The position numbers were made by a program, and so were the translations under genes. Positions 56,501 through 64,000 of a stretch of 64,000 nt of DNA are shown one piece after another (within the stretch, counting starts at the first letter, position 1; each line of letters opens with the position of its first letter). The DNA lies in contig NZ_BPFD01000017.1 in assembly GCF_019655335.1 (NCBI RefSeq), positions 1-64,000 of the forward strand, in the 5' to 3' direction. The notes under the pieces are model-generated. The model searched no databases and was not told the origin of the DNA. It was given only the letters and a program-made list of their open reading frames with translations. This stretch comes from Shewanella hafniensis. Its GTDB lineage: Bacteria; Pseudomonadota; Gammaproteobacteria; Enterobacterales; Shewanellaceae.

Positions 56501-57136
56501 CTGCAGGTTGGCGCTCTGAAAACTATCAATATTGCTAATAATGGCATTGGATTGGATTTGAAACTTATCTTGCAGTTGTTGGCGCTGATTCATATTTGAG
56601 TAGTAATAAATACCCACGCAGAATAAAAAGCCCACCAGCAGAGGCACGCCGGTCTGAATGCGGCGAACACGCCAGATTGTCCGCTTATCAAATAACAACA
56701 TAGTCAAGGGGATAAAGATCACGGCGCCGAGCAAATCTCCTATCCACCAATTCACTAAGCTTCCCAGTAAATCGGATGGCGGAATCGTACCGTTGATCAC
56801 TAAAGCGCAGTTGCCAAAAACGGTCGCCACAATACAAGTAAAGGCCAAGCTCAAGCAGGATTTAATGACGGTATTAGGATTATCTAAGGTAAATAAATGA
56901 TCGACTCGCCCAAGAACATGGGCAGAAAGCACAGCCTGTATGCAAGACCCAATCGAGATAGCAAAGGGTAACCAGCCCCAATGGATATGCCCGCCAATAT
57001 TGATGTTGATCAGTAGCGAACCAATAAACACGCCAACCCAAGGGACATACTCTTTCCACAGGATACAGGCAGCAATGGCAATCCCTGCGGCAGGCCAAAT
57101 GGCAGCTGAATATCCTGGTGGCAACGCAATCATCAA
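53588..57136 (-). CDS. MASE1-CHASE-PAS-PAS-GGDEF-EAL c-di-GMP protein
   Basis: At least 1182 residues. Order: MASE1 membrane sensor about 1-165, CHASE-type periplasmic domain about 200-430, helix about 447-470, PAS 505-625 and 630-745. GGDEF follows with RLGGDEF (836-840), then EAL with VEALVRW (963-965) and the later DDFGTGYSSLSYL. Both catalytic motifs are intact, so it could make or break down c-di-GMP. The coordinates use the first standard start (TTG, followed at once by an ATG). The reading frame continues 25 codons upstream to an ATA at 57211 with AAAGGA 6 bases before it, and that stretch encodes the missing first MASE1 helix. Confidence 0.93.
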   Translation of the reverse strand: MMIALPPGYSAAIWPAAGIAIAACILWKEYVPWVGVFIGSLLININIGGHIHWGWLPFAISIGSCIQAVLSAHVLGRVDHLFTLDNPNTVIKSCLSLAFTCIVATVFGNCALVINGTIPPSDLLGSLVNWWIGDLLGAVIFIPLTMLLFDKRTIWRVRRIQTGVPLLVGFLFCVGIYYYSNMNQRQQLQDKFQIQSNAIISNIDSFQSANLQQIIALASLFDNSEQVSDEEFVQFGKRNMLQKDGFRAWSWSPLVAAADLPSFEASTRSAIGAPYKVKRPQDWQANADGWLVPVMYIQPLIGNEAALGLDLNSEPTRAAAIAKVRATLAPVMTAKIQLAQDPNGPGGTLLIAPSFDRLGKISGFCSAVIDLQSIINDVESVKGLQWKLSDMSAGGALLYSNTQKSFPEFSSKLFSDKTGQYFQANLMLADRHWHIVIYQSYAVLMGDTFSLSLLLLLLAFITCAVVGGMTLVSSGERQRIAAKVTEKTMALSKEIARRQAFQATLVESEQRYRNLFDKTPVGHVLKRLYDSQFVAINPAFEAITGYTLAELNELDPWELTPKRYQLSETEQLERLKQTRRYGPYQKHYLNKNGQLVAVRLNGALVTGADGEQLILFIVEDITEQERTVARVNLLAQVFQQSGEGITIMDANDIIVDVNTAFSQITGYSREEIIGKNCRFLEAERTDKNIDPQVRAALEQTGFWQGEVWDRHKHGYDFPKWLMMSVVRDDAGAVSHYIGSFTDISERKVSEERIHFLAHHDSLTLLPNRLSLQSRLEVVFREALASDSQIAVMFIDMDHFKNINDTLGHHVGDQLLLEVARRLKNIVGDTDTVARLGGDEFVVALSDTNHDEVASLAEALRSGLSQTYVINNQALHSSPSIGISLFPTDGDSVEALMKNADMAMYRAKAAGRNNYQFFTAAMNTLITERQQIETGLRQVLANDELRLHYQPQIDIRTGQVVSVEALVRWQHPEFGMVAPDRFIPIAEEIDMIIPIGQWVLETAMAQLAVWRAAGATELRMAVNLSAHQLRKDSIVADITNVLLKHKLGKGALELEITESVAMQYPEQNARLLAELRQHGIELAIDDFGTGYSSLSYLKLLPLDRLKLDRSFVKDIESDPNDAAISAATISMSHELGLTVVAEGVENEAQLVLLSSMGCDLVQGFYFSKPLAAEECFRFIQRNL

Positions 57137-57211
57137 GCCTAGTTTACCTACAATTATGTAAGCTAAGGCGATGAAAATGTTTACCTTAAGGTATGGGGTA
57201 ATTGACTTTAT

Positions 57212-57906
57212 GTGTAATCCTTTAAACTGCCATAGTTACAATATTCAGAATCATAATGCCCTACTCGTTAACTCAATCTCAAGTAGATATCTGGGCAGTG
57301 ATAAACTCACAGTCTAATAATCGTTTTACCTAATGTAAATAGCGTAAATGACTGACACGACCATTGTTTTAACTTGATGTTTTTATTTGAGATGCCCATC
57401 TAAAATCCGCTTAGTCAAACTTTACTCGCATTAAAAATAAGCATGTAAACATGTGCGCATGAGTCAGAGAAAACAGCAGCGCTATTTGGCACGCCTAAAA
57501 AGTAAATGTTGGCTAACACCCGCAAGTTTATCGTGGTATTCATCCACCCAATGACTTAGCCAATACATCAACTTTAGCCAAAATGAATAAATGAAGCGCC
57601 TCACACATTCCCAATTTATGAGAACCAAATCAGTTAAATTTAAGTTAATTTTGTAAATTTACTGATTTTATTTGGTTTTAATTAAGGTTTTTTTAATGCT
57701 TAACGTCTTTTCGCACGGGGATCCGCTTTCAATCAATAGCCGCTTCTTGGTATCCTCCTGCCGCATAAAAAAGTTGCATGCTGAATATTTTTTGTTCTGC
57801 CAACTGACTCCCTTTCCCGTTCAACCGGACCCGTTAATTGAAATTAGCTCTTAGCCAATTCATTGCTGAAAGATTGAACCTGATTATTCGGTTTTCAACC
57901 TTTAGC
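57212..57906. other. Long AT-rich intergenic stretch
   Basis: Nearly 700 bp with no gene I can support on either strand. AAAGGA at 57218-57223 (minus strand) is the likely ribosome site of the MASE1 gene. The rest is A/T-rich and has no clear hairpin terminator. The reading frame at 57672-57854 looks random. Confidence 0.5.
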
Positions 57907-58227
57907 ATGACAAACCTAACCCTGTTTTTCGGGTTATTGTTTGTGCTGCCTGTAGCTGACGTTTTATACGTATTAATCGGCGGTTGTGTTGATATTAGTG
58001 AACTCATCAGCCTCAGCAATGGCTTTTTAGTCGAGTTTATCGGCGCCAGTCTGCTTAGCCTGTTATTGCTCAACCCCCTCGTTATTCTGCAGTTATGGCA
58101 TTTAATCGACTGCTGCTTCAAATTTTTCAATAATCTTGATTTAACTAACGCTTCACTTTTTTTAGCACCCCCAAGGCTAAAATCCCTCGAATATACCGCC
58201 CACGGTTGTCGCGCCCCACCATTTTAA
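57907..58227 (+). CDS. Possible small membrane protein, unknown
   Basis: A 106-residue reading frame with two hydrophobic stretches (LFFGLLFVLPVADVLYVLIG and FLVEFIGASLLSLLLLNPLV). The C-terminal part (LFLAPPRLKSLEYTAHG) looks atypical for a membrane protein and may be non-coding read-through. The ribosome site is weak, and TTG starts further upstream are possible. I do not recognise a family. It precedes cyoA by about 190 bp. Confidence 0.35.
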   Translation: MTNLTLFFGLLFVLPVADVLYVLIGGCVDISELISLSNGFLVEFIGASLLSLLLLNPLVILQLWHLIDCCFKFFNNLDLTNASLFLAPPRLKSLEYTAHGCRAPPF

Positions 58228-58415
58228 CCCTCTGTTTTTAAATTCAAATTAAGCATTAAGCGCTGAAAGCGGATCTTCGATTTCGTCGGGATGGCTGCAC
58301 ATTGTTGTGTCATGTCTCTTGGATTTCAGGATTTGCGCTCAGATAACGCCGCTTAGTGCGACTGCCTGTTCACGCTTGGCAGAGTTGTAAACCTTAGGGT
58401 TAGAGGAATCTTCCT

Positions 58416-59519
58416 TTGTTAATTCGAAAATTAAGTAAAGCGGCAATCGCGGCAGTAGCATTCATGCTCGCGGGTTGTGATGGCGGTGTGTTGGACCCTA
58501 AGGGTCAAATCGGTATCGATGAAAAACACCTGATTATCGTCGCCACCCTACTCATGCTCATTGTTGTTATCCCAGTGATTGCCATGACATTGTACTTCGC
58601 GTGGAAATACCGCGATGGCCGTGATCAAGAAATCTATGCGCCTAAATGGGCACACTCAACGGCGATTGAAACCGTCGTGTGGATAGTGCCGATTGTGATC
58701 GTGATAGTGCTAGGTGTGATCACTTGGGGTTCGACCCATGATCTTGATCCCTATAAACCTTTAGAACACGAAGCTAAACCCGTCACGGTTGAAGTGGTGT
58801 CGCTGGACTGGAAATGGTTATTCATTTATCCAGAACAAGGCGTGGCATCGGTCAATGAGTTGGCGTTCCCAGCCAATGTGCCGGTGAACTTTAAGATCAC
58901 CTCTGACACTGCGATGAACTCCTTTTTCATCCCTCAGTTAGGCAGCCAGATTTATTCTATGGCGGGCATGACCACTAAGTTGCATTTGATCGCTAACGAG
59001 CCCGGCACCTTCGACGGTATCTCGGCTAACTACAGCGGTGCTGGATTTGCGGGCATGAAGTTTAAAGCGATTGCCACTCAAACACCTGCCGACTTCGATG
59101 CATGGGTGGCCAAGTTAAAACAACAGGGTAAGACTTTGGACTCAGCGGCCTACGCCACACTGGCTAAACCGAGTGAATACAATCCAGTTGAATACTTTGG
59201 CTCAGTGAGCAAAGGGATGTTTGACCAAATCGTGATGCAGTACATGCACATGGACTCACATGGCGGCATGAAAGGTCACGAAGGAATGGACATGCACGCA
59301 GGCATGGAACACATGGGCACTGAGCACACATCTGACATGGCAGACATGAAAGGTATGCACGACATGGCACATATGGCAGGCGAGCACGCGATGGAAAATA
59401 CACAGAACATGGCCGACATGGATAGTTCAACACCTTCTGCACCGTCATTAACACAGGATTCATCCACAGAACCATCATCCTTAGAGCACTCATCCACTCA
59501 AAAAGTGGAGGCGGAGTAA
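58416..59519 (+). CDS. cyoA: Quinol oxidase subunit II (CyoA) with Met/His-rich tail
   Basis: A 367-residue lipoprotein subunit of bo3-type ubiquinol oxidase. It starts with TTG, with AGAGGA upstream. Order: signal with lipobox LAGC (C21), two membrane helices (about 39-62 and 85-104), then a cupredoxin-fold domain lacking the CuA Cys pair, as expected for a quinol oxidase. After the usual end, residues 277-335 form a tail with 15 Met and 9 His (for example [11 protein letters not shown]). Then comes a Ser/Thr-rich end. The tail is not typical of CyoA. First gene of the cyo operon. Confidence 0.95.
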   Translation: MLIRKLSKAAIAAVAFMLAGCDGGVLDPKGQIGIDEKHLIIVATLLMLIVVIPVIAMTLYFAWKYRDGRDQEIYAPKWAHSTAIETVVWIVPIVIVIVLGVITWGSTHDLDPYKPLEHEAKPVTVEVVSLDWKWLFIYPEQGVASVNELAFPANVPVNFKITSDTAMNSFFIPQLGSQIYSMAGMTTKLHLIANEPGTFDGISANYSGAGFAGMKFKAIATQTPADFDAWVAKLKQQGKTLDSAAYATLAKPSEYNPVEYFGSVSKGMFDQIVMQYMHMDSHGGMKGHEGMDMHAGMEHMGTEHTSDMADMKGMHDMAHMAGEHAMENTQNMADMDSSTPSAPSLTQDSSTEPSSLEHSSTQKVEAE

Positions 59520-59521
59520 TC

Positions 59522-61501
59522 ATGTCATTTCTCGGTAAATTAAGCTTAGATGCGATTCCGTATCACGAGCCCATCATCATGGTGACCCTAGCGGTCGTCG
59601 CAGTGGTAGGTTTGTATATCGCAGCCTTGATCACTAAACACAAAAAATGGAGTGTACTCTGGAATAATTGGTTAACCTCAGTTGACCATAAACGCCTCGG
59701 TATCATGTACATAGTGTTGGCTTTAGTGATGCTCATTCGTGGCTTCTCCGATGCCATTATGATGCGTACCCAGCAAGCACTCGCCACCAACGGCGCCGCA
59801 GGTTATCTGCCGCCAGAACATTACGACCAGATCTTCACCGCCCACGGCGTGATCATGATTATCTTTATGGCGATGCCATTTATGATAGGTCTAATGAACT
59901 TAGTCGTGCCGCTGCAGATTGGCGCACGCGACGTTGCCTTCCCCTTCTTGAACAACCTCAGTTTCTGGCTGACCGCCTCTGGCGCTGTGCTGATCAATAT
60001 TTCATTGGGTTTAGGTGAATTTGCTAAGACAGGTTGGGTGGCGTATCCCCCCCTCTCAGAGCTGGCTTACAGTCCGGGGGTTGGAGTCGATTACTATATC
60101 TGGGCACTGCAAATTTCAGGCATAGGGACAACCTTAACCGGGGTGAACTTTATCGCCACCGTACTGAAGATGCGTGCTCCCGGCATGAAGCTGATGCAAA
60201 TGCCAATCTTCACTTGGACTTGTACTTGGGCGAACATTTTGATCGTCGCGTCTTTCCCCATCTTAACCGCCGTGTTAGCCATGTTAACGCTCGACCGTTA
60301 CATGGATTTCCACTTTTTCACCAATGATGGTGGCGGTAACGCCATGATGTATATCAACCTATTTTGGGCGTGGGGACATCCTGAAGTTTACATCCTGATT
60401 TTGCCTGCTTTTGGTATTTTCTCCGAGGTGATCTCAACCTTTACGGCTAAGCGTTTGTTCGGTTACACCTCTATGGTGTGGGCGAGCGGTGCGATTTCAA
60501 TTTTAGGTTTCATCGTTTGGTTACACCACTTCTTCACTATGGGCTCCAGTGCCAACGTCAACGCCTTCTTCGGGGTGATGACTATGGTGATTGCCGTTCC
60601 AACCGGGGTAAAACTGTTTAACTGGTTGTTCACTATCTACCGTGGCCGCCTACGGTTAACGGTACCTGTATTGTGGACGCTAGGCTTTATGGTGACTTTC
60701 ACCATAGGCGGTATGACAGGTGTGCTATTAGCCTTACCAGGAGCCGATTACGTTCTACATAACAGTTTGTTTTTAATCGCGCATTTCCATAACACTATTA
60801 TTGGTGGTGCGGTATTTGGTTACTTAGCTGGCTTTGCTTACTGGTTCCCTAAAGCGACAGGTTTCCACTTGAATGAGCGTTTAGGTAAAGCGTCATTCTG
60901 GTGCTGGCAAATCGGTTTCTATGTGGCCTTTATGCCGTTGTACGTACTGGGCTTTATGGGTATGACACGCCGTATCAACCACATTGATAACCCAGCGTGG
61001 AACCTGTGGATCTACTTAGCCGCCGTGGGTGCTTGCATCATCATGGTCGGTATCATTCTGCAGTTTATCCAACTGTACGTGAGTATCCGTGACCGCGACC
61101 AAAACCGCGACACCACGGGCGATCCATGGAATGGCCATACGTTAGAGTGGTCAACCGCTTCTCCACCGCAGTTCTATAACTTCGCTAAGCTGCCACAGGT
61201 TGCTGATATCGATGCCTTTACCGATGCGAAAGAAAAAGGCTTGGCTTATCAAGGCCTCAAACACTATCAGCCAATCCATATGCCGAAAAATACCTCAAGC
61301 GGTATCTTAATGGCGCTGGGGATCACTGCCGCGGGTTTTGCCGCTATTTGGCACATTCTCTGGTTAGCCATTGTGGGCTTAGTGGGCGCTTTCGTGGTGT
61401 TCCTGTTCCGTGCTTATAACAATGACGTCGACTATTACGTGCAACCCGATGAAGTGGCTCGCATTGAAAATGCCCACTTAAACAATGTAGTAAGGGGCTG
61501 A
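59522..61501 (+). CDS. cyoB: Quinol oxidase subunit I (CyoB)
   Basis: A 659-residue, about 15-helix catalytic subunit that oxidises ubiquinol and reduces oxygen while pumping protons. The heme-copper landmarks are [34 protein letters not shown] and HFHNTIIGG. The YIP of E. coli (longer N and C termini than coxA) is matched by the extra helices at both ends. It follows cyoA by 2 bp. Confidence 0.97.
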   Translation: MSFLGKLSLDAIPYHEPIIMVTLAVVAVVGLYIAALITKHKKWSVLWNNWLTSVDHKRLGIMYIVLALVMLIRGFSDAIMMRTQQALATNGAAGYLPPEHYDQIFTAHGVIMIIFMAMPFMIGLMNLVVPLQIGARDVAFPFLNNLSFWLTASGAVLINISLGLGEFAKTGWVAYPPLSELAYSPGVGVDYYIWALQISGIGTTLTGVNFIATVLKMRAPGMKLMQMPIFTWTCTWANILIVASFPILTAVLAMLTLDRYMDFHFFTNDGGGNAMMYINLFWAWGHPEVYILILPAFGIFSEVISTFTAKRLFGYTSMVWASGAISILGFIVWLHHFFTMGSSANVNAFFGVMTMVIAVPTGVKLFNWLFTIYRGRLRLTVPVLWTLGFMVTFTIGGMTGVLLALPGADYVLHNSLFLIAHFHNTIIGGAVFGYLAGFAYWFPKATGFHLNERLGKASFWCWQIGFYVAFMPLYVLGFMGMTRRINHIDNPAWNLWIYLAAVGACIIMVGIILQFIQLYVSIRDRDQNRDTTGDPWNGHTLEWSTASPPQFYNFAKLPQVADIDAFTDAKEKGLAYQGLKHYQPIHMPKNTSSGILMALGITAAGFAAIWHILWLAIVGLVGAFVVFLFRAYNNDVDYYVQPDEVARIENAHLNNVVRG

Positions 61502-61502
61502 T

Positions 61503-62123
61503 ATGAGTATTGCAATCCCAGCAGATTTAGAAGTAGCTCACGCAGAAGATCACCACGAACACCATGACACGAGTGGCAACACTCTGTTTGGTTTTTGGAT
61601 TTACCTGATGACCGACTGCATTTTGTTTGCCTCGGTTTTCGCAACCTATGCCGTGCTCTACATGAACACGGACGGTGGCGTTTCGGGTAAAGACATTTTC
61701 GAATTGGACTTTGTGCTGATTGAAACTGCCGCCCTACTCGTTAGTAGTATTACCTACGGCATGGCGCTGATTTTTGCTAAGCGCCACAACAAAGCGGCGA
61801 CCCTCACTTGGTTAGCCATTACCTTTGCACTGGGTTGTGTGTTTATCGGGATGGAAGTCTATGAGTTCCATCACCTGATTGAACACGGCAATGGCCCGCA
61901 GCGCAGCGCTTTCCTGTCGTCCTTCTTCACCCTTGTCGGTATGCATGGTTTGCACGTAACCGCAGGTCTAATTTGGATGGCGATCATGATGATTGAAGTG
62001 GCAAAAACCGGTTTAGGCAACCGAAGCATCACTCGCCTGAGCTGCTTAAGCTTGTTTTGGCATTTCCTCGACATCGTATGGATTTGTGTATTCACGGTCG
62101 TGTATTTATTGGGAGCACTGTAA
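61503..62123 (+). CDS. cyoC: Quinol oxidase subunit III (CyoC)
   Basis: A 206-residue, five-helix subunit. An N-terminal His/Glu-rich stretch ([11 protein letters not shown]) precedes the first helix. The conserved [19 protein letters not shown] and [19 protein letters not shown] match the CyoC family. The stop codon overlaps the cyoD ATG as TAATG. Confidence 0.95.
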   Translation: MSIAIPADLEVAHAEDHHEHHDTSGNTLFGFWIYLMTDCILFASVFATYAVLYMNTDGGVSGKDIFELDFVLIETAALLVSSITYGMALIFAKRHNKAATLTWLAITFALGCVFIGMEVYEFHHLIEHGNGPQRSAFLSSFFTLVGMHGLHVTAGLIWMAIMMIEVAKTGLGNRSITRLSCLSLFWHFLDIVWICVFTVVYLLGAL

Positions 62124-62467
62124 TGGGCGCACATAGTCATACGCACAATCAGCCTAGCCATGGCACTGACGATCTGGCCGCGAGCATTAAGTCATATCTA
62201 ATGGGCTTTGTGCTGTCTGTGGTATTAACCGCCATTCCATTTTGGGCGGTAATGACCCATCACTTCGAGCAATCGACGACGCTCGCCGTCGTAGTTGTAA
62301 CGGCACTGGTGCAGATTTTAGTACATCTTAAGTACTTCTTGCATTTGGACTTTTCCAAGGAAGGCAAGATCAATACTTTCTCCTTCCTGTTTACCGCCCT
62401 GATTATTGTCATGGTAGTCGGCCTGTCGGTGTGGATCATACTCGAAGCCAACGCTTTGATGATGTAA
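62123..62467 (+). CDS. cyoD: Quinol oxidase subunit IV (CyoD)
   Basis: A 114-residue, three-helix subunit that helps assemble the CuB site of subunit I. Recognisable from [20 protein letters not shown] and the [13 protein letters not shown] segment. It starts at 62123 with a one-base overlap with cyoC; the longer reading frame from 62057 lies inside cyoC. Confidence 0.94.
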   Translation: MGAHSHTHNQPSHGTDDLAASIKSYLMGFVLSVVLTAIPFWAVMTHHFEQSTTLAVVVVTALVQILVHLKYFLHLDFSKEGKINTFSFLFTALIIVMVVGLSVWIILEANALMM

Positions 62468-62480
62468 CGAGAAACAGTCT

Positions 62481-63413
62481 ATGCAAATACAAGACAGATT
62501 TATGTCACCGCAATGGAAAGCACGCTTCAAAGGGTATGTACAGGTGACTAAGCCTGGCATCATTTTCGGGAATCTGATTTCCGTTGCTGGCGGTTTTTTA
62601 TTAGCCGCCAAAGGCGACGTAAATCTGGTCTTGATGCTGGCAAGCTTAGTGGGATTATCCTTAGTCGTCGCCTCAGGCTGTGCGATTAATAACTGTATTG
62701 ACCGTGACATTGACGCCAAGATGCAGCGAACCTGCAAACGCGTGACCGTCACGGGCGAAATAGCCGTGGGTAACGTACTCGCGTTTGGACTCACCTTAGG
62801 TGTGTTGGGCTTTAGCATCTTAGCCTTGTTTACCAATGCATTAGCCCTACTATTTGCCGTTATTGGTTACATAGTTTATGTGGGGGTTTATAGCCTCTAC
62901 ATGAAACGTAACTCAGTGTATGGCACTTTAGTTGGCAGCTTCTCGGGCGCAGTACCGCCCGTGGTGGGCTATTGCAGTGTGACAGGGCAAATGGACATAG
63001 GTGCAGCTATTTTGCTGTTGATGTTTAGTCTATGGCAGATGCCACATTCTTACGCCATCGCGATTTTCCGTTTTAATGACTATGCGGCCGCTAATATTCC
63101 TGTGCTGCCGGTTGCAGAAGGCATGACCAAAGCAAAACTGCATATCGTGCTGTATATTGCCGTATTCGCCTTAGTCAGTGCGCTGTTGCCACTCGCGGGT
63201 TACACAGGTATCGCCTTTATGGCGGTCACCTGCGCCACCAGCCTGTGGTGGCTTGCCATGGCATTAAAAGGTTATCGCCACGGCGTAGACATGCACCGCT
63301 GGGCTCGCCAAGTGTTTGGGTTTTCAATCATCACTATTACGGCGCTCAGCGTGACTATGGCGCTCGACTTTCAAGTTGTGAGTCAGGCGCCACTGCTCAC
63401 CTTAGTGAAGTAA
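62481..63413 (+). CDS. cyoE: Heme O synthase (CyoE)
   Basis: A 310-residue UbiA-type membrane prenyltransferase that farnesylates heme B for the bo3 oxidase. Asp-rich sites are [15 protein letters not shown] and the later [20 protein letters not shown]. It starts 13 bp after cyoD. The cox operon in this window has its own enzyme (at 22056); the two are clearly different in sequence and length. Confidence 0.95.
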   Translation: MQIQDRFMSPQWKARFKGYVQVTKPGIIFGNLISVAGGFLLAAKGDVNLVLMLASLVGLSLVVASGCAINNCIDRDIDAKMQRTCKRVTVTGEIAVGNVLAFGLTLGVLGFSILALFTNALALLFAVIGYIVYVGVYSLYMKRNSVYGTLVGSFSGAVPPVVGYCSVTGQMDIGAAILLLMFSLWQMPHSYAIAIFRFNDYAAANIPVLPVAEGMTKAKLHIVLYIAVFALVSALLPLAGYTGIAFMAVTCATSLWWLAMALKGYRHGVDMHRWARQVFGFSIITITALSVTMALDFQVVSQAPLLTLVK

Positions 63414-63462
63414 ACCCTAAGCTTTCAGCTAGTTGCCTAGTACTGAGATAAGTTGATAATAC

Positions 63463-63492
63463 AAAAGCGCTAACCTAGATTAGCGCTTTTTT
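63463..63492 (+). terminator. Terminator after the cyo operon
   Basis: AAAAGCGCTAA and TTAGCGCTTTTTTT pair around a short loop and end in seven T. It serves cyoE and, by symmetry, may help the convergent gene that follows. Confidence 0.87.
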
Positions 63493-63524
63493 TCTCCCTT
63501 AAAACAGCCCCTGAAGCATCACGT

Positions 63525-64000
63525 CTAAGTGAACATCATTCGCCACCACATACCGGGTAGGCTAGTAAAGCCTGTCGTATAGTGTTTTAGCTCACCCTCT
63601 TTAAAGATCATAATGGTTGGCGTCGCCTGCAATGACCAATCACGGGCAATCTTGCTGTCACTATCGTTAATAGTGTCAAAGCCATAGCCTTGATGCTGAA
63701 GATATTTTCTCAGTTTCTCATCCTCCCCCGAATTCATGGCAACCGTCACCACGGGGTAATAGGCCGACATTTGATTAACCGCCGGACTGACAAAATTACA
63801 CACAGGGCACCAAGTGCCCCAGAAGTACACCAATACCGCATGATCTTGGCTTAACTTGGCAATATCAAGCGAATCCCCAGCCAACGTCGTCCCTTGGAGC
63901 TGCGGCAAATTATCCCGTGGGATATCTTTGCCGCGCCAGATGTCCATCACACTGGTCACGATAAGGGCAATGAGCAGCCAAAGTGCCAGCTGCTTAATCC
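63525..64000 (-). CDS. ScsD-like membrane-anchored thioredoxin-fold protein, partial
   Basis: At least 158 residues, cut by the window end. The frame stays open past a GTG at 63959 to 64000 and adds a hydrophobic helix (LALWLLIALIVTSVMDIW), so the true start lies beyond the window. The periplasmic domain has a WCPVC redox site, the cis-Pro segment QATPTIMIF, and segments FWGTWCPVC typical of TlpA/ScsD proteins. ScsD-type proteins reduce or guard thiols and are linked to copper tolerance. It faces the cyo operon. Confidence 0.85.
   Translation of the reverse strand, partial: IKQLALWLLIALIVTSVMDIWRGKDIPRDNLPQLQGTTLAGDSLDIAKLSQDHAVLVYFWGTWCPVCNFVSPAVNQMSAYYPVVTVAMNSGEDEKLRKYLQHQGYGFDTINDSDSKIARDWSLQATPTIMIFKEGELKHYTTGFTSLPGMWWRMMFT

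Noticed and set aside
57672..57854. 60-codon frame in the AT-rich gap before cyoA
   Set aside because: The composition looks random, with no ribosome site and no recognisable motif.

Overview
The window looks like a chromosomal segment of a Shewanella-type gammaproteobacterium. The basis is recall of gene families and order (lexA-sulA, the cox assembly operon, a greB/tex/ompR-envZ/bioH/nfuA neighbourhood also found in E. coli, GlyGly-CTERM and MASE1 proteins); no database search was possible. It is gene-dense. I saw no rRNA or tRNA genes, insertion sequences, prophage genes or CRISPR array.

Layout. 0.3-7.1 kb: a copper/silver detoxification block with two small Met/His/Cys-rich secreted proteins, a DUF2057-like protein, a small heavy-metal-binding-domain (HMBD) protein, and a CusB-like adaptor plus CusA-like RND pump. 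7.3-13.1 kb: a secreted RNase T2, a two-domain VOC protein, an aromatic amino acid permease and PlsB. 13.25-14.4 kb: lexA-sulA behind two SOS boxes. 14.8-23.6 kb: the aa3 cytochrome c oxidase operon with assembly genes (coxB, coxA, ctaG, coxC, SURF1, an SCO-like protein, ctaA, ctaB, sco), with one DUF2909 gene on the opposite strand. 23.6-28.1 kb: polysaccharide deacetylase, MATE transporter and S9 peptidase.

28.2-44.9 kb: nfuA, comF, bioH, a Gln-rich protein, an LTA-synthase-like enzyme, tex, greB, then a 1622-residue hybrid histidine kinase coupled to a REC-GGDEF diguanylate cyclase, then ompR-envZ. The kinase/cyclase pair sits between greB and ompR, which are neighbours in E. coli. 45-53.5 kb: a chemoreceptor, a peroxiredoxin, a GlyGly-CTERM surface protein, a PepSY-RR-kinase operon, a DUF3300 protein and an unknown protein. 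53.6-57.2 kb: a large MASE1-CHASE-PAS-PAS-GGDEF-EAL protein. 58.4-63.4 kb: the bo3-type quinol oxidase operon cyoABCDE. 63.5 kb to the end: an ScsD-like thioredoxin-fold protein cut by the window edge.

How it fits together. Two heme-copper oxidases, each with its own heme O synthase, plus copper delivery factors and a copper efflux block give the window a copper/terminal-respiration character. Two signalling modules deal with c-di-GMP. The most useful new observation is a repeated operator-like sequence (TTCA direct repeats 11 bp apart). It lies at the same distance from a -10 box before the GlyGly-CTERM gene and the DUF3300 gene, which flank the PepSY two-component operon, and a third copy lies before that operon. 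This suggests a small local envelope regulon. A second is that the MASE1 protein seems to begin at a non-standard ATA codon, or to have lost its start codon.
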